Positions 1 through 5,847 of a stretch of DNA of 16,365 nucleotides are shown here, piece after piece (position 1 is the stretch's first letter; every line of letters starts with the position of its first letter). A program made the translations under genes and the position numbers. The notes below the pieces were generated by a model. That model saw only the letters and a list, made by a program, of their open reading frames with translations, did no database searches and had not been told where the DNA came from. Source of the stretch: an uncultured Archangium sp. (GTDB lineage: Bacteria > Myxococcota > Myxococcia > Myxococcales > Myxococcaceae). The stretch spans positions 1 to 16,365 of the forward strand of contig CAMLFP010000087.1 of NCBI GenBank assembly GCA_946479335.1. The letters run 5' to 3'.

Positions 1-429
1 GGGCGCGCCGCCCCAAACTCCCATCTCCCGCGGGGAGAGGGTCAGGGTGTGGGGAGCGAATCAAGCGCAACTCCGGAGACGAGCACGGTGCCCGCCGCGA
101 CGACGGATGCACCGCCGACCGCGGACAGCAGCGAAGCCGACGAGAACACCCGCGACCCGTTCACGCCGGAGTTCATCAAGCCCGGCTACGCGTGGTGGGC
201 GCGCGTGTTGTTGGTGCCGTACACGCTGCTGCTGCAGGACATCCCCGACGACCCGCCGCCGGACGAGCACGGCGAGGTGCCGGAGTGGACGCCGGGCGAC
301 AACAACATCCCCTTCGGGCCGTGGATCGGGCTCGCGGGCATCGAGGTGCTGCTGTTCGGCCCGCGCATCGTGGAGTCGCTCGCGCACACGCCGTTCCGCC
401 TGATGGCGGAGATCATCTTCGGCCAGTGA
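1..429 (+). CDS. C-terminal part of a membrane protein, probably prepilin peptidase (A24 family); 5' end outside window
   Basis: The reading frame is open from base 1 to the TGA at 427-429, so this is the 3' end of a gene that begins upstream; the GTG at 49 is only an internal candidate start. The first 16 codons are a translated REP-like repeat, followed by an acidic, Ser/Thr/Pro-rich segment of about 40 residues and then two hydrophobic stretches around the motif NNIPFGPWIGLAGIEVLLFG. A P-F-G-P motif leading into the last membrane helix is typical of type IV prepilin peptidases, which cleave and methylate pilin and type II secretion pseudopilin leaders at the inner membrane. The catalytic aspartates would lie upstream, so the family call rests on this tail alone. 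It could instead be an unrelated membrane protein. The gene converges on the glycosyltransferase gene with four bases between the stop codons. Confidence 0.5.
   Translation, partial: GRAAPNSHLPRGEGQGVGSESSATPETSTVPAATTDAPPTADSSEADENTRDPFTPEFIKPGYAWWARVLLVPYTLLLQDIPDDPPPDEHGEVPEWTPGDNNIPFGPWIGLAGIEVLLFGPRIVESLAHTPFRLMAEIIFGQ
21..41. repeat. REP-like palindromic repeat, copy 1
   Basis: This is a stem-loop with arms of nine bases (8 of 9 paired) around a three-base loop. The flanks 3' and 5' of it also match copy 2 near 12511-12541 when one copy is reverse-complemented; the shared consensus reads roughly CACCCYGACCCTCTCCCC then GGGAGA. Dispersed elements with this CCCTCTCCC...GGGAGAGGG core are common in GC-rich proteobacterial genomes. 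Here it lies inside an open reading frame. Confidence 0.65.
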
Positions 430-433
430 CGCG

Positions 434-1870
434 TCAGCGCTTGTAGAGCAGCCAGTACGTCAGCTCCCGGTCGGGGTTCCACCGCTGCGAGGCCCACTTC
501 GGGAGCCGGCTCTTCAACACGAAGTCCTGCCGGTGGAGTTCCTCGAAGCCGGCGGCCTTCACCTCGTCGACCGTCACGCCAAAGATGGCCGGGCCGGTGT
601 CTGAGTCCCACAGCGCGAGGGTGTGCGGCGGCAGGTCGCGCAGGCGCTGCAGCGTCTCCTCGGGCTTCAGGCCGGTGACGGGAATCTCCGTCGCCTCGCG
701 GTCGAAGGCGGTGACCGCGTAGGTCTGGCTCCACACGAAGCGGTCGACGGGGAGCGCCGCTTCGTTCGCGTCGAACCACGCCTTCATCTCCTCGACGGCG
801 CGCGCGTCGCGGGCCCAGATGAGCATCGCGTCGACGTCGCGCACGTTGATGATGAACGACCACGCGCACACCACCACCCACGCGACGCGCGCCAGCCGCG
901 AGGGCAGCCGTTGCGCGAGCAGGTTCCAGCCCACCGCTCCGGAGAGCGCGAGCGCAGGCGCGAACGACGAGAAGTACCGCGCGTACCCCGCCGAGCCGAA
1001 GAGGCCGAAGGTCCACAGCAGCGTGTGGACGACGAAGGTGAGCAAGAACACGGAGGGGATGAAGCGCGTCTGCGCGCGCCGGAGCAGCGGCCCCAGCCCC
1101 ACCAGCACCGGCGTCATCAACACCGGCCCGCAGATCTCCGGCAGCTTCGAGACGTACGCCCACGGCGTGCCCGTGCCGTACACCGCGCCGGTCGGCGACC
1201 ACGGCCAGTGATGGAGGATGAAGAGCGGGTCACCTGCGATGAGCGCCGACGCCAGCACCCACACCGCCATGCCGGTGCCCAGCGCGAGCGTCTTTGGCAG
1301 GCGCTGAAGCCACGTCGCGCCGAACGCCGGAGAGAGCAGCATCATCACGCCCCACACCGCGATGACGAACGGGCCTTCAGGCCGCGCGCCGGGGAGGAAC
1401 GAGACCAGCACCGCGCCCAGCATCACGCGCCCCGAGACGTGCGCGAGCATCGCGGCGGCCAGCACGGTGGCGAAGAGCGGCTCCGTCATGGTGTCGGCCC
1501 ACATCTCGAAGAGCGCGAGCTGCAACAGGTAGAAGGGAATCACGCGCCACGCGTCGCGCACGCCGAGCTTGAGCGCCGTGCGCCAGGTCAGCGCCGCGCC
1601 CAGGGTCGAGACCAGCACCGCCCAGAAGCGCGCGGCCGTGTACCCGGCGAGCGCCGGCACCGCGAAGACCACCGAGAAGAGCGGGCGCTGCCAGACGGAG
1701 ATGAAGAACTCCGGGTGGCGCCACGCGGTGCGCGCCATCAGGTAGTGGTTGCCGCCGTCTTGTTGGTAGCTGTCGTGGTGCCACCACATCAACAACCCGC
1801 CGGTCGCCACGCAGGCCACGAGCCACCCGAGCGCCGCGCGCGTGCCTGACTTTTCTTCGGCGGGTTCCAT
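434..1870 (-). CDS. Multi-pass membrane glycosyltransferase, GT-C type (PMT/ArnT-like)
   Basis: This 478-residue protein has an N-terminal membrane helix followed by an acidic first loop (HHDSYQQDGGNHY, Asp33 and Asp38), many further hydrophobic helices, and a soluble C-terminal domain of roughly 110 residues ending in YWLLYKR. The acidic first loop after helix 1 and the motif ADTMTEPLFAT in a later helix are typical of GT-C glycosyltransferases, which move sugars from polyprenyl-phosphate donors to lipid or protein acceptors on the outer face of the inner membrane. The acceptor cannot be read from the sequence. The start at MEPAEEK (1868-1870) was chosen because the longer frame runs into the divergent proB gene. 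The 52-bp gap to proB must hold both promoters. The 3' end converges with the preceding gene. Confidence 0.75.
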   Translation of the reverse strand: MEPAEEKSGTRAALGWLVACVATGGLLMWWHHDSYQQDGGNHYLMARTAWRHPEFFISVWQRPLFSVVFAVPALAGYTAARFWAVLVSTLGAALTWRTALKLGVRDAWRVIPFYLLQLALFEMWADTMTEPLFATVLAAAMLAHVSGRVMLGAVLVSFLPGARPEGPFVIAVWGVMMLLSPAFGATWLQRLPKTLALGTGMAVWVLASALIAGDPLFILHHWPWSPTGAVYGTGTPWAYVSKLPEICGPVLMTPVLVGLGPLLRRAQTRFIPSVFLLTFVVHTLLWTFGLFGSAGYARYFSSFAPALALSGAVGWNLLAQRLPSRLARVAWVVVCAWSFIINVRDVDAMLIWARDARAVEEMKAWFDANEAALPVDRFVWSQTYAVTAFDREATEIPVTGLKPEETLQRLRDLPPHTLALWDSDTGPAIFGVTVDEVKAAGFEELHRQDFVLKSRLPKWASQRWNPDRELTYWLLYKR

Positions 1871-1922
1871 CGGCCGCGTTGCCCCTATCGGAGTGAAGCG
1901 ACTCAAGCCATAAGCGAACGCC

Positions 1923-3032
1923 GTGTCTCGCCAGCAACTCAAAGCCGCGCGTCGCGTGGTCATCAAGATCGGCACCAACGCGCTCACCAACACCACCGGC
2001 CGCTTTCACCGCGCGCACTTCACGCGGCTGGCGAACGAGCTGCTCGGCGCGACGAAGGGCCGCGAGCTGGTGCTCGTCTCGTCGGGCGCCATCGCGCTCG
2101 GCGTGGAGCGGCTGGGGCTCGCGAAGAAGCCGAAGGACATCCCCGGGAAGCAGGCGTGCGCGGCGGTGGGCCAGTCGCGCCTGATGCGCGCGTGGGAGGA
2201 GGCGCTCGAGCCGCGGCTGGTCGCGCAGGTGTTGCTCACGCACTCCGACGTGCAAGACCGACGGCGCTACCTGAACGCGCGCCACGCGCTGGAGCGCCTC
2301 ATCGCCGACGGCGTGGTGCCGGTCATCAACGAGAACGACACGGTGTCGGTCGATGAGATCAAGTTCGGCGACAACGACACGCTCGCCGGCCTCGTCGCGG
2401 GACTGGTCGACGCCGACGCGCTCATCATCTTGAGCGACGTCGACGGGCTCTACGACGCAGACCCGCGCACGCACAAAAACGCGAAGCGCATCGACGTCGT
2501 CGAGAACGTCACGCGCGCGATGGTGGCGGCGGCGGGCGGGAGCGGCTCCAGCGTCGGCACCGGCGGCATGGCCACCAAGCTGCGCAGCGCCCAGCGCGTC
2601 ACCGAGCTCGGCGTGGCGTGCGTCATCGCCGCGGGGCAGAAGCCGGGCACACTGACGCGCGTGCTGGCCGGCGAGGTCGAAGGCACGTTGTTCCTCCCGC
2701 ACGCGCGCCGCGACGCCCGCACCGCGTGGATCGCGCATGCACTGAAGGGCCGCGGCACGCTCATCGTCGACGCCGGCGCGCACCTCGCGCTCACCGAGAA
2801 GAAGAAGAGCCTGCTGCCCTCGGGCATCCGCGAGGTGAAGGGCAACTTCGCGCACGGCGACGCCGTCGACCTCGCCACCGAGAGCGGTGAAGTGTTCGCG
2901 CGCGGCCTCGCGGCGTACGGCGCCGACGAGCTGCGCAAGCTGGCCGGCAAGAAGACCTCGCAGATCGAAAGCACGCTCGGCTTCCGCGGCCTCGACGAAG
3001 CGGTACATCGCGACGACCTCGCGATGCTGTGA
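1923..3032 (+). CDS. proB: Glutamate 5-kinase
   Basis: This 369-residue protein is full length for bacterial ProB. It phosphorylates L-glutamate with ATP, the first committed step of proline synthesis in the cytoplasm. Visible motifs are VVIKIGTN (Lys15), VSSGAIALG (Ser53-Ser54-Gly55), NENDTVS (136-142), FGDNDTLAG (148-156), SDVDGLYDADPR, and GTGGMATK, all hallmarks of the amino-acid kinase fold of ProB. A PUA domain occupies about residues 278-366. The start is GTG at 1923; no strong Shine-Dalgarno sequence is seen, but no other start fits the family N-terminus. The usual partner proA is not next to it in this window; a hairpin directly downstream suggests a single-gene transcript. Confidence 0.97.
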   Translation: MSRQQLKAARRVVIKIGTNALTNTTGRFHRAHFTRLANELLGATKGRELVLVSSGAIALGVERLGLAKKPKDIPGKQACAAVGQSRLMRAWEEALEPRLVAQVLLTHSDVQDRRRYLNARHALERLIADGVVPVINENDTVSVDEIKFGDNDTLAGLVAGLVDADALIILSDVDGLYDADPRTHKNAKRIDVVENVTRAMVAAAGGSGSSVGTGGMATKLRSAQRVTELGVACVIAAGQKPGTLTRVLAGEVEGTLFLPHARRDARTAWIAHALKGRGTLIVDAGAHLALTEKKKSLLPSGIREVKGNFAHGDAVDLATESGEVFARGLAAYGADELRKLAGKKTSQIESTLGFRGLDEAVHRDDLAML

Positions 3033-3052
3033 ACCGCGAAATCGTGTTGCGT

Positions 3053-3077
3053 CAAGGGGTCGCGCCCCTTGTTTCAT
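3053..3077 (+). terminator. Likely rho-independent terminator of proB
   Basis: A perfect seven-base-pair stem (CAAGGGG at 3053-3059, CCCCTTG at 3065-3071) closes a five-base loop and is followed by TTTCATT, a short T-rich tract. It sits 20 bases after the proB stop and before the next gene. The T-tract is weak, so efficiency is uncertain. Confidence 0.55.
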
Positions 3078-3125
3078 TCGACGCGGCTGCGCTTTCGTTC
3101 ACGCATCTCGCCGGAGGGCCGACCG

Positions 3126-3482
3126 ATGCAGCGAGTCTCGCGACACAAGTCGATGGAGGAAGCGGGCAGCCAGCTGCTCATCAACGCCATCGACCCGCGG
3201 CGGTGGGCCACGCACGTACGCAGGGTGAACGTGGAGAACATCTGTCGCGTGGGCAACGTGCAGGTGTGCGCGTCGGTCGATGTCACGCCCACGCTGGAGA
3301 CGTACCTCCGCGTCAGCTTCAAGGGCCCACGCCTCTCGCCGATGCAGGCCGCGGAGCTCCTCGAGCGCTTCACCTCGGCGCGGTACACGTTCATCCCCAA
3401 CATCGAGTGGTTCGTCGAAATCGACGCGCGAGAGTGGATTCACTTCTCACGGCGATATTCGCAGCCCAGACTCGAGGCATGA
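3126..3482 (+). CDS. Small conserved-looking protein of unknown function
   Basis: This gives a 118-residue soluble protein (MQRVSRHKSMEEAG...). ATG 3126 is chosen because GGAGGG at 3113-3118 lies seven bases upstream; an in-frame upstream start at 3069 has no such site and overlaps the proB terminator. The protein is mixed alpha/beta in character, with VNVENICRVGNVQVCASVDV followed by SPMQAAELLERFTSARYTF and an aromatic C-terminal part. No signal peptide or membrane segment is seen, and I do not recognise the family. It is the first gene of an overlapping operon: its TGA overlaps the ATG of the first Cys-rich secreted protein (ATGA at 3479-3482), so translation is probably coupled to the secreted and membrane proteins downstream. 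Confidence 0.75.
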   Translation: MQRVSRHKSMEEAGSQLLINAIDPRRWATHVRRVNVENICRVGNVQVCASVDVTPTLETYLRVSFKGPRLSPMQAAELLERFTSARYTFIPNIEWFVEIDAREWIHFSRRYSQPRLEA

Positions 3483-3829
3483 GACGACTGCTCCTGTTGA
3501 CGTGCTTCGTGGCGGGCGCCGCGTGGGCCGACGTCACACCTCCAGACACCGACGGTTGCTCCAACCGCACCGAAGACGCCGGCTGCAAGAAAGACGACCA
3601 GACCGACGGCTTCTGCGCGAAGTCCTCGTGCACCAAGCTCGACTACAGCCACGGTACGCCGCCGACCTCCCTCACCTACGAGTGCCTCAAGTGCACCACC
3701 ACGACAGGCGAGCCGACGCCCGACGCGGGGCCGACGGAGACCGACGGGCGAAACCAGCGCGCCTGCGCGGCCGGCGGAGGCAGTCTGCTCATGGCGCTCG
3801 CGGCCCTGCTTTCCCGGAGGAAGAAGTGA
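3479..3829 (+). CDS. Secreted Cys-rich protein with MYXO-CTERM-like tail, paralog A
   Basis: A 116-residue precursor. Residues 1-17 form a signal peptide (MRRLLLL..., cleavage expected after GAAWA). The mature part has six cysteines at 27, 36, 46, 51, 69 and 72, with the shared motifs DGC, DYSHGTPP and YECLKC, then a Thr/Pro/Asp linker. The C-terminus is Cys96, a Gly-rich and hydrophobic stretch, and SRRKK. That tripartite tail resembles the MYXO-CTERM sorting signal of Myxococcota, whose processing anchors proteins at the cell surface. Function is unknown; six paired cysteines suggest a small disulfide-stabilised extracytoplasmic domain. It overlaps both the preceding gene (ATGA) and paralog B (GTGA). 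No good Shine-Dalgarno is seen at the proper distance, which fits translational coupling. Confidence 0.8.
   Translation: MRRLLLLTCFVAGAAWADVTPPDTDGCSNRTEDAGCKKDDQTDGFCAKSSCTKLDYSHGTPPTSLTYECLKCTTTTGEPTPDAGPTETDGRNQRACAAGGGSLLMALAALLSRRKK
3816..3820 (+). promoter_or_regulatory. Ribosome binding site of paralog B embedded in the Arg-Arg codons of paralog A
   Basis: GGAGG lies five bases before the GTG at 3826 and is formed by the adjacent CGG-AGG codons of the SRRKK sorting tail of paralog A. It decides the paralog B start at GTG 3826. Confidence 0.7.
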
Positions 3830-4164
3830 GGCGCGCTTCATGGCTGCTGCTGGTGCTCGCGTGGCCCGCGTTCGCTGACGTTCCGCCCGCCGATGTCTCC
3901 GGCTGTTCCGGCAAGACAGAGAACGCAGCGTGCGAGCGCGATGACAAGTCAGCGGGCGTGTGCACGAAGTCGATGTGCAGCCGCAACGACTACAGCCAGG
4001 GAATCCCCCCGAAGAGCGTGAGCTACGAGTGCGTCAAGTGTCTGCCGGCGGCCGCCGCGCCGACGCCCGCGCCCGCTCAAGCGCCGAAGTCGAGCTCATG
4101 CGCGTCAGTCGAGGGCGGCGCGTTGCTGGCGCTCGCGGCGCTCCTCTCACGGAGGAAGCGATGA
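3826..4164 (+). CDS. Secreted Cys-rich protein with MYXO-CTERM-like tail, paralog B
   Basis: A 112-residue precursor beginning at GTG 3826, supported by GGAGG five bases upstream and by the signal peptide MRRASWLLLVLAWPAFA it produces. Its six mature cysteines (27, 36, 46, 51, 69, 72) are at exactly the same residue numbers as in paralog A, with conserved SGCSGKTE, DYSQGIPP and YECVKC. A Pro/Ala linker then leads to Cys92, a hydrophobic stretch and SRRKR, again the Cys + hydrophobic + basic arrangement of MYXO-CTERM tails. The product is therefore probably exported and surface-anchored by the same machinery as paralog A. The GTGA overlap upstream and ATGA overlap downstream show a translationally coupled series. 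Function is unknown. Confidence 0.8.
   Translation: MRRASWLLLVLAWPAFADVPPADVSGCSGKTENAACERDDKSAGVCTKSMCSRNDYSQGIPPKSVSYECVKCLPAAAAPTPAPAQAPKSSSCASVEGGALLALAALLSRRKR
4151..4156 (+). promoter_or_regulatory. Ribosome binding site of paralog C embedded in the Arg-Arg codons of paralog B
   Basis: GGAGGA lies four bases before ATG 4161 and is again formed by CGG-AGG codons of the SRRKR tail, as in the preceding gene junction. Confidence 0.7.
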
Positions 4165-4496
4165 AGCGCGCGACGCTGTTGCTGCTGCTCGCGTTGCCCG
4201 CGTGGGCCGACATCCCGCCCGCAGAGACGGCCGGCTGCCGCGGCAAACAGGCCGGCGCCGCGTGCACCACGCCCGACGGCAACGCCGGCACCTGCGTGGA
4301 GATGCAGTTCAGCCGCCCCGACTACAGCCAGGGCGTGCCGCCGCGCGGCTACACCACGTACACCGCGCTGGGCTGCAAACAGACGGCGCCCGCCGCGAGC
4401 AAGAGCCTGCTGGCGTGGCTGGGCGCGGCGCTGGCGTTCCTCGCGATGGTGGCGGCGGCGCGCGGCGTGCGTTCGCCGCGCCCCGGAGCCGCCTGA
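4161..4496 (+). CDS. Secreted Cys-rich protein, divergent paralog C with altered C-terminus
   Basis: A 111-residue precursor with signal peptide MKRATLLLLLALPAWA and a mature part matching paralogs A and B (ADIPPAETAGC, DYSQGVPP). It keeps cysteines equivalent to Cys1, 2, 3 and 6 (residues 26, 35, 45, 72) but has Phe50 and Ala69 at the places of Cys4 and Cys5. The C-terminus has a hydrophobic helix (SLLAWLGAALAFLAMVAAA) and a basic tail RGVRSPRPGAA, without the preceding cysteine or the RRK cluster. It may be held in the membrane by that helix and not processed as a MYXO-CTERM substrate. ATG 4161 has a strong upstream GGAGGA and overlaps the stop of paralog B. Function is unknown. Confidence 0.8.
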   Translation: MKRATLLLLLALPAWADIPPAETAGCRGKQAGAACTTPDGNAGTCVEMQFSRPDYSQGVPPRGYTTYTALGCKQTAPAASKSLLAWLGAALAFLAMVAAARGVRSPRPGAA

Positions 4497-4498
4497 CG

Positions 4499-5539
4499 AT
4501 GTCTGCGGAGGAGACCTGGCCCGCGCGTGGTCGAAAAAGCGTACCTGGTACGTATTTTCGACCACGCGTGAACGTGCTCGACGCCTTGCGCGCGCGGACC
4601 TACCGCGCGTTCGCACCGGCGCTGCGGCCCTTCATCGCCAACCGCGCGCTGCGCGTGCAGGCGCTGGCCGTCTTCTCCATCGTCAGCTCGTTGTTGATGA
4701 CGTGGGCCGCGCCGCTGTGGCTGCTGGCGCTGGGGCCCATCGTGTTGGGTGTGCCGCACCTGATGGCCGATGCGCGCTACCTCGTCGCGCAGCCGGGCCT
4801 GCACCGCCACGGAGCGCTCTCATGGCTGTTGTTCCTGCCGCTGGTCGGCATCGCGCTGGGGGCGCCTCCCTTCGTCGGGTTGCTGTCGATGGTGCCCGCG
4901 GTGCTGCTGGCCGACGCGCGCTTCTCGCTCAAGCTCGCGGCGCTCGGCGCGTGGGCGGCGCTCTCGATGGTCGCGTTCCACTTCGAGAACAATTTCCTGC
5001 TGGCGTTCCTCCACGTGCACAATCTCGTCGCGCTCGCGTTCTGGTGGGCGTGGCGGCCGCGGGAGGCGAAGTCGCTCCTGGTCCCCGCGCTCGTGGTGCT
5101 CGCCCTGCTCTTCCTCTTCCTCGGAGGCGCCGACGCCGCCATCGCGCGCCCGGGGCCCGCGACCGGCACCAGCTTCACCGGGTTCGTCGAGAGCAACGCG
5201 CCGGGGCTGCCGCCGCTCTTCGCCGCGCGGCTGGTGTTGTCGTTCGCGTTCCTGCAGTCGCTCCACTACGCGGTGTGGCTGCGGTTGGTGCCTGATGACG
5301 CGCGTGCCCGGCCCGCGCCGCGCCCGTTCGCCGCGTCGTGGAATGCGTTGAGCCGCGACCTCGGGCTCCCGCTGTTGCTCGTGTGCGTGGCCGGCACCGC
5401 CGTCATCGCAGCGTGGGGCGCGGTGAACCTCGCGGAGGCGCGCGACGGCTACCTGCGGCTCGCGTCATTCCACGGCTACCTCGAGCTCGCGGCCGGCGCG
5501 TACTTCCTCGTGCAGCGAAGGCGGCCCCAACCGTGTTGA
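4499..5539 (+). CDS. Multi-pass membrane protein with conserved-looking histidines, possibly Brp/Blh-like
   Basis: A 346-residue integral membrane protein with about eight to ten hydrophobic segments. Histidines sit in or near helices in distinctive motifs: LGVPHLMADARYL (His87), AFHFENN (His161), HVHN (172, 174), QSLHYAVW (His256) and SFHGYLE (His325). The first motif recalls the GxPHGxxD signature of Brp/Blh beta-carotene 15,15'-dioxygenases, but the match is partial, so I call it only possibly related; a metal-binding membrane enzyme is a reasonable inference. The ATG at 4499 has GGAG ten bases upstream. Residues about 9-24 are encoded by a 49-bp palindrome and look unlike a native N-terminus, so the GTG at 4568 or 4574 could be the original start. 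It follows the Cys-rich genes by two bases and overlaps the next gene. Confidence 0.75.
   Translation: MSAEETWPARGRKSVPGTYFRPRVNVLDALRARTYRAFAPALRPFIANRALRVQALAVFSIVSSLLMTWAAPLWLLALGPIVLGVPHLMADARYLVAQPGLHRHGALSWLLFLPLVGIALGAPPFVGLLSMVPAVLLADARFSLKLAALGAWAALSMVAFHFENNFLLAFLHVHNLVALAFWWAWRPREAKSLLVPALVVLALLFLFLGGADAAIARPGPATGTSFTGFVESNAPGLPPLFAARLVLSFAFLQSLHYAVWLRLVPDDARARPAPRPFAASWNALSRDLGLPLLLVCVAGTAVIAAWGAVNLAEARDGYLRLASFHGYLELAAGAYFLVQRRRPQPC
4522..4570. repeat. 49-bp near-perfect palindrome
   Basis: The palindrome is centred on base 4546. Of the 24 position pairs, 21 are Watson-Crick; 4538/4554 is A-A and two pairs (4539/4553, 4523/4569) are G-T. The outer arms read CGCGTGGTCGAAAA and TTTTCGACCACGCG; the inner core is GCGTACC and GGTACG. 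Its AT-rich arm segments stand out from the GC-rich surroundings. It resembles a dispersed REP- or MITE-like element, but no second copy is in this window. A hairpin in the mRNA here would lie at the 5' end of the membrane-protein gene. Confidence 0.75.
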
Positions 5540-5847
5540 GAGACTGGCTGGTCGCCTTCACGCTCACGCAGCTCCTCGAGATGCCCGTGTACTTCAAGGC
5601 GTCGAAGAGCTGGCGCATCGGCTTCTTCGCGTCGGCGATGACGCACCCGCTGGTGTGGTTCGTCTTCCCGCTGTTGCCCATCGACTACTGGCCGATGGTG
5701 GCGTGCGCGGAGGTGTTCGCCGTCGTCGCCGAGGCCGTGTGGCTGCGGGTGAACAAGGTGCGAAATCCGTTCTGGTGGAGCCTCGGCGCGAACGCCTTCA
5801 GCTTCACCACGGGGCTCCTCATTCGCGAGACGACGGGGCTGGTGTGA
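5533..5847 (+). CDS. Small membrane protein of unknown function
   Basis: A 104-residue protein with three to four hydrophobic segments (LVAFTLTQLLEMPVYF; FFASAMTHPLVWFVFPLL; MVACAEVFAVVAEAVWL; and a C-terminal one). Acidic residues inside hydrophobic stretches (LLEMP, CAEVF, VAEAV) and the THPLVW motif suggest a function within the membrane and not merely an anchor. The chosen start is GTG 5533, which overlaps the stop of the preceding membrane-protein gene by seven bases; the TTG at 5536 is an alternative. I do not recognise a family. It is the last gene of the operon and converges on the cyclase gene with no intergenic base at all. Confidence 0.7.
   Translation: MLRDWLVAFTLTQLLEMPVYFKASKSWRIGFFASAMTHPLVWFVFPLLPIDYWPMVACAEVFAVVAEAVWLRVNKVRNPFWWSLGANAFSFTTGLLIRETTGLV

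Noticed and set aside
427..436. Perfect palindrome TGACGCGTCA at the convergent gene ends
   Set aside because: It consists of the two opposing stop codons TGA and TCA with CGCG between them, so symmetry is largely imposed by the convergent stops; ten bases are too few to call an operator.
3029..3478. Long upstream extension of the first Cys-rich secreted protein
   Set aside because: The extension overlaps the proB terminator and the 118-residue gene in another frame, whereas ATG 3479 gives a proper signal peptide.
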